DNA of 64,000 nucleotides from Thamnaconus septentrionalis (GCA_009823395.1 CM020501.1:10654361-10718360); one strand, 5' to 3'; shown: positions 1 to 12,035, counted from the first letter of the stretch. Made by a program: numbers and translations. Notes: generated by a model from the sequence alone, not told the origin.

Positions 1-212
1 TTTACTTCATGAAATTTTATGAGGACAATCCAATTCAGCTCATATAGCCTTCTTTTGAAATAGCCTTTTAAAATTTATTTTGGATTTGTTGTCTTGACCC
101 TTGACTTGACTTTCCACCCCAAGAAAATACATTAGCATGATGGGTCTCATCATGTTTTCAAATAATCTAAAACTGAGAAATACCATGTGATTATTTGCGA
201 CACATGCAGATG

Positions 213-240
213 AATAAATAAATAAATAAATAAATAAATT
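213..240. repeat. (AAAT)n microsatellite in the lsm6 upstream flank
   Basis: About seven AAAT units lie in an otherwise AT-rich 540-bp flank. I see no convincing exon in bases 1-540 on either strand. Confidence 0.85.
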
Positions 241-544
241 GTACATAAAAAATCTGACAGTTTTTAATTCATTTTTAAACATCAATGCTCAAGTGAGGGA
301 AATGAACATGTTAATATTCCAAATACTCAACATATGTCTCTTGCAGTCAGTCAAGTTCAAAAAATGATTTATGATGTGGTCGAAAAAGTTAATTTTAAGC
401 GGGTGACTTAGAGTTTTAACCGCAAAGCCGGTTTCCTTAACTACGTACTCCCCATTAATTGTGTGGAAAATCGTCGTCGCACAAGATACTGCTCCTGCGC
501 GATCGCTACATTTTTGTCCTTCGTGTGACGCCATAGACTAGCCA

Positions 545-625
545 CCTCTGATTGGTTGCCCTGCCGTCCATGCCGGACTCGAATCGTTTGTTCAACGCGC
601 AGGCTGTTTACAACAACGTCGACAG
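545..625 (+). promoter_or_regulatory. lsm6: Probable lsm6 core promoter and non-coding first exon
   Basis: An inverted CCAAT box (ATTGGT at 551-556) sits in CpG-containing sequence with no TATA box, as in TATA-less housekeeping promoters. A good splice donor (ACAG|GTAATG, GT at 626-627) follows about 70 bp later. This suggests a short untranslated exon 1 ending at 625 and spliced to an acceptor just upstream of the start codon. Acceptor candidates are the AGs ending at 897, 977 and 988. I cannot tell which is used, and the transcription start is inferred. Confidence 0.5.
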
Positions 626-989
626 GTAATGTCCCGTCACCATATATCTTCAGCAAATTATTAAACCTATTATTAAATCAACATTATCGCTAGGCTGATT
701 CGGGTTAAATGTACAAAAGACCGTGCACACACCTTGCTCAAGTTGTAGCATATTAATCGGGTGATAGCCGCTAGCCTTACAAATTAGCTCAAAGCTAATG
801 CTCTCTTACTGAGATAACGCGTAATAATTCAGTCATTTTGGCCTTATTGCAATACTCTGAGACCCTCGGATCATCAGTGCTTCTCATTACATTGCAGCGA
901 TATTGTCCTTTTTTTCGTGTTTCAAACTAACGTCCACCGTTGAATCTCCGTGTGTCTTTGTCACTCTGACATCACAGCACCAAGTCAGG

Positions 990-2668
990 ATGAGTCTGAG
1001 AAAGCAGACCCCGAGCGATTTCCTGAAGCAGATCATAGGAAGACCTGTGGTCGTCAAGCTGAACTCCGGCGTCGATTACAGAGGTAATGATGCCGCCATG
1101 CCACGTTTGACTTCAAGCACGTATCACACATGAACAATAAGGTTAGACTGTACATTGACTACATGCGACACGTTTGTTGTGTTTACAGGGGTCCTGGCCT
1201 GCCTGGATGGTTACATGAACATTGCCATAGAGCAAACTGAAGAGTATGTCAACGGGCAGCTGAAGAACAAATACGGAGATGCTTTTCTCAGAGGAAACAA
1301 TGGTAAGAATGTTTCAGGTTAATTTCAAGGTTTTATTTTTTTAGTTTTTCTTTGCAAATTGACAGTACATTGCAGCACACAATTCACCGATAGTGAAACT
1401 CAATACTGTCGAGTTTCATCTTATTATCTTGCAGTCCAAGTAGTAAGAATTTAAGTTATACCAGGCCTGGAAAAAAGTTGGTGCATCTTGCAAGCAAAAA
1501 GCCAGCATTGCATTTATTTGCAACCACTTTTAAAACCCGGATAAAAGTCTCTAATACTGCTGATAGTGATTTTAAATGAGTGTTTATAGAGTAACACTCA
1601 AATCTTGATAGTGGATTTGATGACTACAATTATGATATGGACAGTAATTTAAATCCTTATTAAAAAAAAGAATCCTGAACGACAGAATTACATCCTATAA
1701 ATCTAATCATCAGAGGGTCTGTTACTGGATGAAAGCTCTTGTCTGGAGTCACTTTAACTCAGAAACATGTTGGACGTGTTTACAAAATGTTATTCGAAAG
1801 AACTGAATTTTACCACTATATTTTTTGAAGAGCTTTTCACAAATATAGGACTTAATTTACAGGATTTTTTCCCCTTTTAAAACCCTAAAGGTACAATTTT
1901 GAAATGTTAGATCAGCTTTGTTTGTGCGGCAGGATTAAAACAGTAGTGTTGCTGATAGAAGAAACACGATGTGAGACTCTGCCTTTTTTCACATTTGTCT
2001 GCTGTAGTGCTGCATGAGACAAACTGTAGTAAGTGCAGTGTGAGAGCTTAAGAGTCAGGACCTTTTTTTATATTTAGTCCATAGATTCATCCCTTTTGTA
2101 CACAGCATGCAGTGTGTGATTCCTTCCTGAATGTGAGTCACGCTGGTTAGCGCAGTTGTCAGCCTCATAAAAGGCCCGGCGGTCAAAGGAAGATTTGGGC
2201 TGTTTTAGTCAAAACAGAGCAGCTTGACTAAAGGCAGACAGGCGAGAAAGCAAGTTTTTGCGATGCAGTTTGTAGCCTTGCGGTCCCACTGTTTATGACC
2301 TGTGCAGAACAGACACCACTTTGGATTGATAATGTCTAGCATTGATCCCTCTGAACAGACATCCACTGAATTCAGATTAGTTGAAAGTGCACACTTGTTG
2401 TCTTGGTTACTCCAAGTTATTACTTTCACCCAAATGAAAAAGGTAACAAAATATAATCTATCTCAATGTAACACACTGACACTCTCAGCAGTACATTTAT
2501 TAAGTTGCCAAATAAAACATCTTTTATCTCCGTCAAAGCTCTGCAATACAAGAGAATACCTGGCAAAAATGTTTTTGTCTTAGCCTTATTAACTTACTTC
2601 AACATCATTTCACATCTGTCTTCATCTCCACAGTTCTGTACATCAGCACCCAGAAGAGGAAAGTGTGA
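990..2668 (+). CDS. lsm6: U6 snRNA-associated Sm-like protein LSm6 (three coding exons: 990-1083, 1189-1302, 2634-2668)
   Basis: The three exons splice to an 80-residue protein, the usual length of vertebrate LSm6. It starts MSLRKQTPSDF and ends YISTQKRKV. Exons 1 and 2 carry the Sm1 motif, including VVVKLNSGVDYRGVL and the RNA-contacting DGYMN. The exon 2/3 junction carries Sm2, with the FLRGNN loop and the LYIS strand. All junctions are canonical: donors GTAATG at 1084 and GTAAGA at 1303, and acceptors ending TTTACAG (1188) and CCACAG (2633). Both introns are phase 1, splitting codons 32 (Gly) and 70 (Val). LSm6 is a subunit of the LSm2-8 ring, which binds the U6 snRNA 3' end in the nucleus, and of the LSm1-7 ring, which acts in cytoplasmic mRNA decapping and decay. 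No frameshift or missing key residue is seen. Intron 1 is 105 bp and intron 2 is 1,331 bp, with nothing notable inside. The start is set by homology and by the context CAGGATGA. Confidence 0.97.
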
Positions 2669-2807
2669 GAAAAGAAGATCTTTCAGTTTATAGTTTTTAC
2701 GTTCCTGCTGGATGTGTCCGTGGTAAACTGCCCCGTGTTTTTTGTTTCTGTAAAATATGAAGTCCTGAAAAAAAAAAAGATTTGCTTTTGTAAGAATGGA
2801 CTGGACG

Positions 2808-2813
2808 AATAAA
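2808..2813 (+). terminator. lsm6: lsm6 polyadenylation signal
   Basis: A canonical AATAAA lies 140 bp after the lsm6 stop codon and is followed by a T-rich stretch (about 2817-2828) suited to the downstream element. The 3' UTR would end near 2830. Confidence 0.75.
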
Positions 2814-2849
2814 TCCTCTTTTTTTTTGATTTGTCTCTGACGTTTCATA

Positions 2850-3465
2850 ATTTTATTTTTTGAGCTGTTAACAGCAGCACAGTTCTCTGCTACCCAGAGG
2901 AATCTTCTTCGCTGTGAATTAAAGATGGTATTTTAAGCTAAATCATTTAGTTTTTTCCCCCCCTGAAGCAAACACATCCACCACCTTCTCGCCACAAAGC
3001 TTTAAAGATTAAGCCTTTTGAAAAAAAAAAAGTCCAATTTTGATACAACCTGCCTAAAGAAAATCATTACCTCGTGGCCGGGCATGCACTTATTCTGAGC
3101 TTAAAAACCTGCATCAAAAATTAGAAAAAGGTTTATTTCACACAATGAGGAAAAAAAATAATTTCAGATTGCCATCTGTGTTTTATTTCAGCTTTTGCCA
3201 TTTCTTATTCATCCTTCCATTTAAATGAACAATTCTGAGCTGCAGTGAACGTCTGTGATGACTATAATTTTATACCACTTCAGTGTTTTCTTACACGGTG
3301 AAGTGGCTTTTCTTTGAAAACGCTGTCATGGAGTGGATGTAAGCACCTCTGACCGAATGATGGAGCCAGTGTGCGTTTAAAGGTTACTTTTTTTCCTCCG
3401 CTTGCGATAATTGAGTCTTATGAAACAAGTCCATATGTACCTACAAGGAAGGAAATTATTCACTT
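2850..3465. other. AT-rich intergenic sequence, nothing recognised
   Basis: This is the flank downstream of lsm6. It has short A and T runs and no supportable exon, repeat family or RNA gene. Confidence 0.5.
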
Positions 3466-3880
3466 ACGGCCCATTTAAATGAATGGCTGGGAGTAGCTGC
3501 CAGACTAATGTATAAACGGTACCACCTGCAGGCCACATTAGGCTGCATTAGCATGTAAACAGATCCGTCACATCAGCCCCCACTGCCCTCTGCGGTGCGA
3601 CGTAGCGCTTTTAAATGTCTCGCAGCGCAACCTGCCTCCAGACGGCGCCGACGCTCGGGACCGCCGTGGGCCTCGGACGGGCTCAGCTGTCTCGTCTGGC
3701 CCAATGGATATAAATATGGCAGGACACGCCAAGTGCACTGTGTCTTCCTCCCATCCTCAGCGAGGCCTGTGGTGATATGGCAAAACGAGTTGAAAGGTGG
3801 CATCACCTCATTATGCTAAGATAAGAACCCTGTAAATATATGATTCATTAGGCTCTTAATGAGAGCGGCGGCTGACGAGC
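3466..3880. promoter_or_regulatory. Candidate conserved non-coding element
   Basis: This is unique, balanced-composition sequence with several developmental-factor-like sites, including CATTAG, TAATG, ATATAAATATGG, and TTATGCTAAGATAAG (a GATA-type site). It contrasts with the low-complexity DNA on either side. No alignment was possible, so conservation is inferred from texture only. Confidence 0.3.
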
Positions 3881-3899
3881 GGCGGATTGGTTTGCCTTT

Positions 3900-5600
3900 C
3901 CGGGGGTGGATTTATTTATTTTTTGAGAAAGAGAGAGAGAGAGCCTTGTTTTCCAACCGGTACATGCGCACTCTGGCCCCTGGAAGGAGACAAAAGGCAG
4001 CCAAGGTCAGGCCCGACTTGAGAATGAAGGACGCGTTATTGATCAAACTCTGCCGGGCTGCAGCTGTGGAGGGGAGGGGAAGAGAGGGTTGGTGGTGGTG
4101 GTGGTGGTGGGGTGTGGGGGGTCGAGGGGGCGGAGATTGAGCTGCAACACAGACGCGCGCACGCAGTCGGACGGCGAGCCGTGTGTACACAGGAACGCAT
4201 TGTGCGCCCTGCGCACAACACGGCAGGAATCATTATGGCGCCCGGTGGGTGGCATGGCGGAGGGGTTGGGGGGTGGATTGGGGCATGGGTGGATGGGGGT
4301 GGTTCAGTGGAGGCAAATATTTACCTCCAGGAATCATAACCGGGCCGCTGCTGGCGGCAGCGCGGCCTCTGGGGGAACCCGATTAATAGGGTTCACACAA
4401 ACGACCCCGGCGGCCGACGCCACCCAGCCACCCAGCCAAGCGGCCGCTTTGGAAAAACAAAACAAAAGAGCGAGACAGAGGTGTGTGTGTGTGTGTGCGT
4501 GTGTGGTGGTGGTTGGGGGGGTGTTGGGGAAAAAAAAAAAGCACAGCGAGGTGAGGCAGGCGCACATCATATCGAACGACCACCACCCAGCTATTGATTT
4601 CAGCCTCAGAAACAAGTTTTCATTGGCTCATTTAAATAACGCTCGTGATGAATGAGAAAAAGAGGAGCCCCCTCCTCTGCCCCCCTCCTTCTTCTGGCGG
4701 TGCTTGTTTAGGGCACTACCCCACATCCTCAGCCGGAGGAAGATGCTGCAGTGGCTCGGCATTGACGCGCGCTGAGGTGAGTGATGGAGGGGAGAGGACA
4801 AAGGAGGATAGAATAGGTGACAGCCTTGTTACGTGGGAGAGAAAAAAAAAAAGGCAAAGGGAGCGAGGTGGGCGGGGGGAGGGTTGAGGGGGACTCAAGT
4901 CTCACAGCACCACCAGCTGCCGGAGCAACAAAACTACAGTAGAGCCACAGTAAGGAAGGGAGGGAGGGAGAGACAGAGAGAGAGAGAGCAGAGCCGAGCG
5001 TGACTTTGACCCTGACTGATCACTGCAGCATGACTGTCTAGCCTTTTCACAAGGGATCAAAGGACGACAAAGACAACCTGAAAATCGTTTTTTTCCCTCC
5101 TCCCCCCGTCCCCCCACCACAACGATGTTTGGCTCTGCCGCGCTCTTTTTTTTCTTTCCCCTCCCTCAGACAAGGACACGTCTCTGTCTCTGCCTCTATG
5201 CTAACATCGGGCATTCAGAGTGGATCTTTTCACACCGCCGCCTCTCTGCCCGGGTCGAACCAGTCGCACGTGTAAAGATTCTAGTTGCTGCCATCGTTTT
5301 TCTTTTCGAGAGATGGCGGGCGGCGGCGGGAGGGGGGAATTGTTTTTCCATCCCGGTTTTGTAACGTACCCGTCGCCGCCGCTGCCACCGGAGCGAACAG
5401 CCACGATAAACACACTTATCTTGCGTGAACAGATGGACAAACATGGTGGACGATGATTATGGTGTGTAGCTGCAGTGCAAACAACACACCTTCCGCAAGA
5501 TAGTGGCGCTCCGATGTTACACAGTGCGCTCGGGTCCATTCGTGAGTCCGTTCTGTGCCGCCTTTTCAAGATAGTGTGTGCTAACATGAACGGTTCTGGA
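3900..5600. other. GC-rich, low-complexity region with CpG-island character
   Basis: The region holds short GA runs (3929-3943, 4975-4988), a (GGT)n run near 4090-4112, GT near 4482-4497, G-runs and frequent CpG. Several open frames cross it on both strands, but their products are low-complexity His/Pro/Gly/Ser-rich sequences, so I call no gene. It could contain an unseen non-coding first exon. Confidence 0.4.
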
Positions 5601-5604
5601 AGTC

Positions 5605-5810
5605 GCCCCCTTGTGACGTCACAAAGGGGACTGGTACCTCTAGCAGGGTGGTGACGGCGCCCTCTGCCTGCCGTTCATCAGGCCTATTAATGACGCCTTG
5701 AGGCTGCTTTGGTTTTTGTCTCCTTCCAACGCTGCATTCACAGTTTGCTGGAAGTTGCAATCTAGAATTTTTGCGGGAGGCTGTTAACAGCGGGCTAAAT
5801 ATTAAGTTTC
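5605..5810 (+). mobile_element. Dispersed CRE-palindrome repeat, copy A
   Basis: This copy has both hallmarks of a family repeated across the window: the palindromic block TTGTGACGTCACAAAGGGG at 5612-5630, and 160 bp later GGAGGCTGTTAACAGCGGGC (from 5777) followed by TAAAT. Its palindrome core is an exact consensus CRE (TGACGTCA, 5614-5621), whereas other copies have TGATGTCA or TGACATCA. Confidence 0.65.
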
Positions 5811-6379
5811 GTGGAGATCTACACAGATCTTTGGATTGCTCTTGCGAGACTGCTCTGTTGGAGTGTAGGATGAAAAATAAAGAGAATCTCGCCAGAATCT
5901 TTATGTCGCGGTGTCTCTGCTGCCCGCATGTGAAGAAGGGAGCAACAACTTGCTGTGGAATCTGTTCACAGAGCAGAGCGGAGCGGAGCTCCTCCTCCCT
6001 CGCAGCGTACTGGGATCCGGGCTGTCCTGAGTGAACTTGACCAGACTTAACCTCTGTCTGACAGCCTGTCATGTGTTTAGGATGTAAATGATGGCGCTGA
6101 CCTCCCAACACTGTCTCTGCCTCTTACATTCTTCGGGCTGGGCCAGAGGTCCCGTTTGGATAGCAGAGCAAACAAACACCTCAGCGACGGCGGAACGGCG
6201 AGAGCGTTGAATACGTCTGCCGCTCCGAAATCCTGCTTGTTTTTCCTCCCTTTATATATACAAACGTATATCTAGGCCGCGACAAAGTACCCCGGGATGA
6301 AGTTTCGCACTGCGGGTGTTTGAATCCACACTCCTCGGCCGCCTTGCTTTCCACCAACCTAAATCCAAGTTCAAGTGCG

Positions 6380-6900
6380 ATAGTTGTTTTGATCCTAATT
6401 GAGCGTGAGGGCCTGCGCTGGCCTCTGCCGCTCCGCAACCCCTAGGCTCTTTATTTAGCCCCGAGGACGGTCAACCTTGGCCAGAAATGTGACCCTTGGC
6501 CTCCTTATCTGGAAGAAGCTATTCCCGGCATGGATTGGGGGGGCTTCGGTGATTTATCCCATCTGCAAATGGCAGCGCGATGTAGATGGTGAGGTTAGGG
6601 AAGCATAAATAGGCGGCAGTCTTGTGGAGCGCCAAGGCGACTTATTCGCCGCTGGTTCCTCTCGCAAGAGAAGAGAATCAATGTGGAGCAAGCACTCGGC
6701 TTCAGCCGCAAAAACAACAGCCAGGAAAAGTCTGGCCGGGCCGCGGCCAACCTGCGCCATGTGAGCCCTTGAACCTTGACCTTCCGCAAGGCTTTCAGCT
6801 GTCCAACAACTAGCAGGTCTATTTTGGATGCAAACTTGCTTGGAATTTTTTTTAGGTTGATGACCATATTTTATTATTGACCGTGACCTGACCCGCAGTC
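6380..6900. promoter_or_regulatory. Candidate conserved non-coding element
   Basis: Unique sequence with a string of CCTTGG/CCTTGACC-type motifs, GTGATTTATCCC, AGCATAAATAGG and GCGCCAAGGCG. No coding potential fits, because the frames crossing it are shadows with no known domain. The call rests on texture. Confidence 0.28.
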
Positions 6901-7214
6901 TCAGCGAGACACGGCGTGTGCCGTCTTGAATGCAAAGTTTATCATTATTGTTCTTATCTACGGGGGCGAGAGGTTGTTTACGGACTCTGTTTTCTCTGAG
7001 TTAACGTGTCCTGGTGAACTTCTTATTAAAATAGCTTTTAACAAAGCGGCTGAAAGTGTTAAAACTCAATCAACGTCTGTGCCTCAAACACAAAGGATCC
7101 AAACAATGCGTCTCAAATCCCATCAGAAACAAGGAAGGCCCACCACACTTTTGCTTGTTGTTCCCCTTTCCAAAAAAATGTGTTTAACCACACAGTACTG
7201 AAAGCCTACCCTTT

Positions 7215-7365
7215 GTCATATCTCACTGATACTTCCTCCAGGTTAGTGGCAAAGCCACTGTTTTAGTCTCCATTCAAGTACGACACAGCATCTGTTTTTG
7301 GACAAAGCTAAAGTCACACCGGAGGCTGTAAACAGAGGGCTAAATATGCTGGGATCTTTAAATCA
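7215..7365 (+). mobile_element. Dispersed CRE-palindrome repeat, copy B (palindrome lost)
   Basis: The middle block (ACTTCCTCCAGGTTAGTGGC) and the tail block (GGAGGCTGTAAACAGAGGGC, 7321-7340, then TAAATATGCTG) match the other copies. The CRE palindrome is reduced to TATCTCACTGATA. This is an old, truncated copy. Confidence 0.55.
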
Positions 7366-8029
7366 AAAATGCTTTAAATCAAAGCAGCATTTTGACATGA
7401 CACTTCAGTCAGTGGAGTGCCTGATAAAAAATACAAACCCTTTAAAAATGGAAAGAATACAGAAGGTACTTCTGATTAGCGGCTGAGTGCTACTTCCTCC
7501 ACATATCTGATTCTGTGAGAGGCCATCATAATCGACTACACACCCTGAGACTTGGACTCAAGTCATTAATTAAGTTACAAAAATGAGGCCCTGATATTTG
7601 ACTTAATGAAACACTCGAGGCCAGTAAATATATGTCTCCATTAACAGATAAAAATCATGATTAAGAAGCTGCGGAAAAGCTTCAAAATTGGCCTGTGGTG
7701 CATGAGCTTTGAGACTCCGCCTTTCAGCAAAATGGATAAAGAAAAAACGGTTAAAAAAAAAAGGAAATAAATGAAGAACTATAGAGGCAAGAACTGAGCT
7801 ACTCACCTTGACATGGAGTAATGACAATAAATTATAAAAATGATATTTTTGGGCCCATTGAATTCAAGTTTTAAATAGCTCAGCGTAGCTGCGAAAGCAA
7901 AAGCAGTGTCATTTTAACGGCATTTGCTTAAATTACCGTCAAAAATGAAACATAGAAATGTCACATAGTAGAACTCTCTTTCACGAAAACTAACTTGTGG
8001 GTTTAAAATCCCCGCCAGAAGGAGACGCG

Positions 8030-8480
8030 GTGGTGTAAGCTTGAAGGTTGCAGGTCACTTTTGGGTGAAAGCACATGAAATATTGTTTCGGGGGGAATGA
8101 GGTCATCAGCGTGTTTGAGCAATGATTAGTGAATTTGAAGTGAACGGCCGTGTCAAAGAGGCATTATCAATCGCCCGTGACTATTGTTTGTCGGCCAAGT
8201 CTCGCTACTGCGCACGTGAGATTTGCATGAAATACAAAGTAACCCTGCACTCAGGTAATTAGCCTCTATTACACTGCTGTTCCGATTGCCAATTTGTCTG
8301 CCACGCTAGGTAATCCAGAGTGTTGCTGGCATGCGCCCAAAATGGTAATAATGGTATTGCAGGAGTCTTTTGTTGTTATTTCCTCTCAGACTGACGGCCA
8401 CAGGCGGCTCGTGTGTCACTGCATGAGATGTTGAGGAAGTGGAAATGTTTGCACGGCAGCCCGGCAGCCAAGACACAAAC
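8030..8480. promoter_or_regulatory. Strong candidate conserved non-coding element
   Basis: About 450 bp of unique sequence packed with motifs typical of developmental enhancers: ATGATTAG, GGCATTATCAATCG (PBX/MEIS/HNF6-like), ACTATTGTTTG (SOX/FOX-like), ATTTGCATG (octamer-like), GGTAATTAGCC (homeodomain) and TAATAATGG. Neighbours on both sides are AT-rich filler. No reading frame makes a plausible protein. Confidence 0.42.
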
Positions 8481-8499
8481 CTTTGCCCTCGAGTGCTAA

Positions 8500-9400
8500 C
8501 AGTGCAAAGAGTTTTTGGATTTTGAATTCCTTAATTCAAAAATTGTCTCATGTCTTGCTCTATTATTAATATATTATGCACATGTTTTAATCAGAGTCTT
8601 TTTTTATATATATAAAAAAAGGTCACTGAGGTTATGGGCAGGATAAACAACTAACCAACAAAAAGCTCCATATTTTTTAATTTGGTCTTATCATGTCCAA
8701 TATCATTAATGAAGCACCACAGCCTTATTGCAACCTATATGAATAAGTCTGAGGCATACTCTAAATATTACTTATTTAAATGTTTTAGGAAGGAAGTCAC
8801 ATTTAAATGAGGTGTCTCATAATTGCATTGCTAATGTTTTACTGGATATACAATATTTGGATAAATAAGATTACATTCTACAGACTCGACGTATATATCT
8901 ATTTAAATTAACTTTATTATGTAATCACAGCCTCTCCTGACTACTAAGTGACCAAAACATTTGGTTCAGTGTTGACCTGTTGCTCTGTTCAAATTATTCC
9001 CAAGTGGTTTTCAACAGATGGCTGATGCCCTGATATTTAGAAAGCAGGTCGGCCGATGGCTGATATATGATGCCAACATTTTTTTTTCAAACAAAACAAT
9101 TTTATAACATCTGATGAGAAATTGCTGGACCTCAACTGACGTACAGTATATTAATAAATGTTGAGCCAGAAAAATATTTGAAAACAAAATGTGCATCGCA
9201 TCTGTTTCCTGAGGTCTCTGCACTTTCAAAACAAACATGTCGACAAGAAAACTAAACCTTGAAAAAAAACAAACTGAGAAAAAGTAGTGTTGAATTTAAA
9301 TGCATTCGTGAGTCAATACCTTAAATAAACACAAATTTGCATTTTCGGACACGCAGACTTTCTGTCTATTTATTGGTAAATTATGTCAAAATGCCAAAAC
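8500..9400. other. AT-rich intergenic sequence, no gene seen
   Basis: No exon, SINE or LINE was recognised. The one structured item is a perfect AT hairpin at about 8599-8621 (CTTTTTTTA, TATATA, TAAAAAAAG). Confidence 0.5.
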
Positions 9401-9409
9401 TAGTCCCAA

Positions 9410-9720
9410 TTGATTGGCCGACTGATTATAAGATCCTACTGAGCCAAGAATCTCTTATTTTAAAGTTTTGCTGGCTTCAGTGATGCCTGTGTTTGTCGGC
9501 CTGGTAATCCTCCCCGTCGAGATATTATCAAACCCTGATGTCAGCCATTACCGTGACTGTGTTATTATGCTGGATAGATTTGTCAAAACAGTGAAAACAA
9601 GAGGCAGGTTGTTCCGAACCCAATCTGTCCTTTGACAACTCATATTCGACAGCTTACAATATAAGCCTATTATACCTGCCTCTCATAATTAGACACTTGA
9701 TTCATCCCACGTCCCAGCGT
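9410..9720. promoter_or_regulatory. Candidate conserved non-coding element
   Basis: Unique sequence with GGTAATCC (OTX/PITX-like), GATATTATCAAACC, GTTATTATGCTGG, TTTGTCAAAAC and CTCATAATTAGAC. It sits between AT-rich filler and a microsatellite cluster. Confidence 0.35.
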
Positions 9721-10025
9721 TCGGTCCGGTTGGCTTTGAAGATTTCCGCACTGGAATGCCTTCGCGGAAGCGTGGAGTGGTGGTGGCGGTGGTGGTGGTG
9801 GAGAGAAGCCCGGTTTGCTTTGACTCAGTGCACTCAGAGTGTCTGTGATATTGCTCAAGGGTAACGCCAGACAGGAGAGTTATGACTTCAACCCCATCTC
9901 CGGCCATCAGGGAGGTCAGAAGAAGGCCACGGCAACACAGAGTCAACCGCACACGCTGCATTTACCTAACACTCCCAAACACACACAGGCTGCCCAATCT
10001 ATCACAAACACACACGTGGGCGATG

Positions 10026-10026
<1 letters not shown>

Positions 10027-10059
<33 letters not shown>

Positions 10060-10068
10060 ACACACACT
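10027..10068. repeat. (AC)n microsatellite
   Basis: About 20 AC units with one AT interruption. Confidence 0.95.
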
Positions 10069-10188
10069 CCCGTACTGGACCGAGGCCAGTATTGGAATCA
10101 GGGCACCGTCATAAACACAATTACAGCCTTTTAGTCTTTGACCTGAGCTCGGTCTCTCTTCTGACTGTTGATTGTGCTGAGTGTGTCC

Positions 10189-10191
<3 letters not shown>

Positions 10192-10234
<43 letters not shown>

Positions 10235-10272
10235 GATGGAGACGGGGTGTGTGTGTGTGTGTGTGTGTGTGC
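10192..10272. repeat. Compound (AG)n-(GT)n microsatellite
   Basis: About 20 AG units (10192-10232) are followed after a short spacer by about 12 GT units (10247-10272). Another short GT run lies at 10463-10480. Confidence 0.95.
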
Positions 10273-10589
10273 GCGAGCACGCGTCACAACATATTAAGAG
10301 GCGGGCCAGGGAGAGCACCTTTCACGTTGAGATGTGATTTCCCGAACGGCCAGGCGCACGAACAAGAGGCCATTAAATCCAAAGTGACACACACCAGGTT
10401 GGCCACTGATGCTTTTTACGTGGGCGTGTCACTTTGAGACTTTTTAATGACTGCCATGGAACGTGTGTGTGTGTGTGTGTTGAGGGGGGACTTGCACACT
10501 CTGCGCGACTCCTGCACACTTGAAAGGTGCCATATTCTAGTTTGCACAGGTAGGTATTCATTGAAAAAGTCTGCAAAGCTCCAGAAGAG

Positions 10590-10740
10590 AGAACATTTAG
10601 CCCTCTGTTTACAGCCTCCTGCAAAACACGCAGTTCTAGCTTCTTCCTAACGCTGCGAGCATGTTCGACAAGTTTGGGACGAGGCAACATGAGGGTTGTC
10701 TGAAGGTGTCAGTGCCCTTTGTGATGTCACAGAGGGCATA
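10590..10740 (-). mobile_element. Dispersed CRE-palindrome repeat, copy D
   Basis: Read on the + strand, the tail block appears reversed (TTTAGCCCTCTGTTTACAGC, then CTCCTG at 10597-10622). The palindrome CCCTTTGTGATGTCACAGAG follows (10716-10735). Block order places this copy on the minus strand. Confidence 0.65.
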
Positions 10741-11129
10741 CGTCCGGAGAACACGACATTTAAACTGTGCGTGGCATCTTCCGCAGCCTCCGCCTGCGGA
10801 TCTGGGCCAGACAATAAGTCCACTGGCAGCTGTACTGTATTACAGTCGCGTTTCTGCGTTTCAAAGCATTTTTTAGTTCCTTGCGCCATCTGGTGGCGGA
10901 TATAGGAAAGGGGCTCTTGAGTTGCCAGCCCTCCTGTTCCTTATTTTAATTGACCTGGATTTGTTCCTTTGCCTCGCTGTAATAAAAAAGCGCGAGGAGC
11001 CTCGAGACTGAAAAAAAAAAAAAAAATTCCTGTCAGCTTCGCCCCGCAGCAATTCCCACACCCTAAAACTGGGTCCCCTTTACAAGATCCACTGTTTGAA
11101 GCTGAGCAGAAATAAAAAATTCACAAGAC

Positions 11130-11560
11130 CTGGGTGCTTCACTGCCTCGCGATGAATAATTAAGAAATATGCATTTCCAGATAATGGAGAGGGGAATTTT
11201 AATACATTTGGATGTAAATTCATAGAAGAAACACTTTGGCATATATTTGTGTGGGGCTTGTACATGTCTTGTATCCTTATTTCTCTGTGTAAAGAGAGAG
11301 TGAAATATTCATCCAGAGTCTCACACTGACTCGGGCTTAATGTTGAATATAGAGAATGGGTGCCACGACTTTTTACAAAACAGAGACCTGTACAAATGGG
11401 ACATGCGCTCATTTGGGTCCTGCATGCACCAAAAGAGTGCGAACACAAGACGCTGCAGCCTGTGTGATATGTATCCATATTCATGCCGTCTGTGTCAACC
11501 TCTCAGTGTGCCACTCACAACATCGATGCAAGGCAGCCGCTGCTCAGCGATATAAATGGG
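11130..11560. promoter_or_regulatory. Candidate conserved non-coding element
   Basis: Unique sequence with GATGAATAATTAAG, ATATGCATTT, GGAATTTTAATACATT and GGGCTTAATGTT. No recognised repeat and no plausible exon. Confidence 0.28.
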
Positions 11561-11702
11561 GTTATTTAATCAAAAACACACTGGATTAAAAATGGAGGAA
11601 TCAAACTTTGTTACTAATGGATTACACAGCCATTGAAGACACAAGGAACTTCTAATACGCAGAGGGCTACAAAGATAAACAGAAACTCCTCATATGTGTA
11701 AT

Positions 11703-12035
11703 TAAAGGCCCCATGTTAAGAAAAAAGAAATCACTGACCAGTTTTTCCTAACAGTAATATAGCTCTACCCTGTCAATGAACATCCCAAATATGAAGAAAA
11801 CGCACCGTTTTTGGCTTCCTCCACTTTACACAATATGAATGGTTAAAATATGTAGATCAGGAGAATAGCTCTTTGTGACATCACTGAGAGCAATAATACC
11901 TCATTCATACCTTTTCCAGGCTAGTGACACTTACAGACAGGCATTTGCTCTTTAAATACGCATCAGTCTGAGCAGGAAGTCTTTTTTGCTGGAGGCTGTA
12001 AACAGAGGCTAAATAAGCTGATCTTCAGAGTTACA
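11703..12035 (+). mobile_element. Dispersed CRE-palindrome repeat, copy C (longest 5' part)
   Basis: It begins TTAAAGGCCCCATGTTAAG, matching in inverted form the 3' terminus of copy G, and so gives the probable 5' terminus of the element. It continues through TTTGTGACATCACTGAGAGC (11871-11890) and TTTTCCAGGCTAGTGACAC to the tail block GGAGGCTGTAAACAGAGGCT (about 11993-12012). The 3' terminus is not recognisable. Confidence 0.65.

Noticed and set aside
441..656. Minus-strand gene divergent from lsm6
   Set aside because: The 71-codon frame has no domain and overlaps the probable lsm6 promoter and first exon. No splice sites fit.
5581..6111. 176-codon minus-strand open frame
   Set aside because: It runs through repeat copy A and unique filler, has no recognisable domain, and its start lies in non-conserved-looking sequence.
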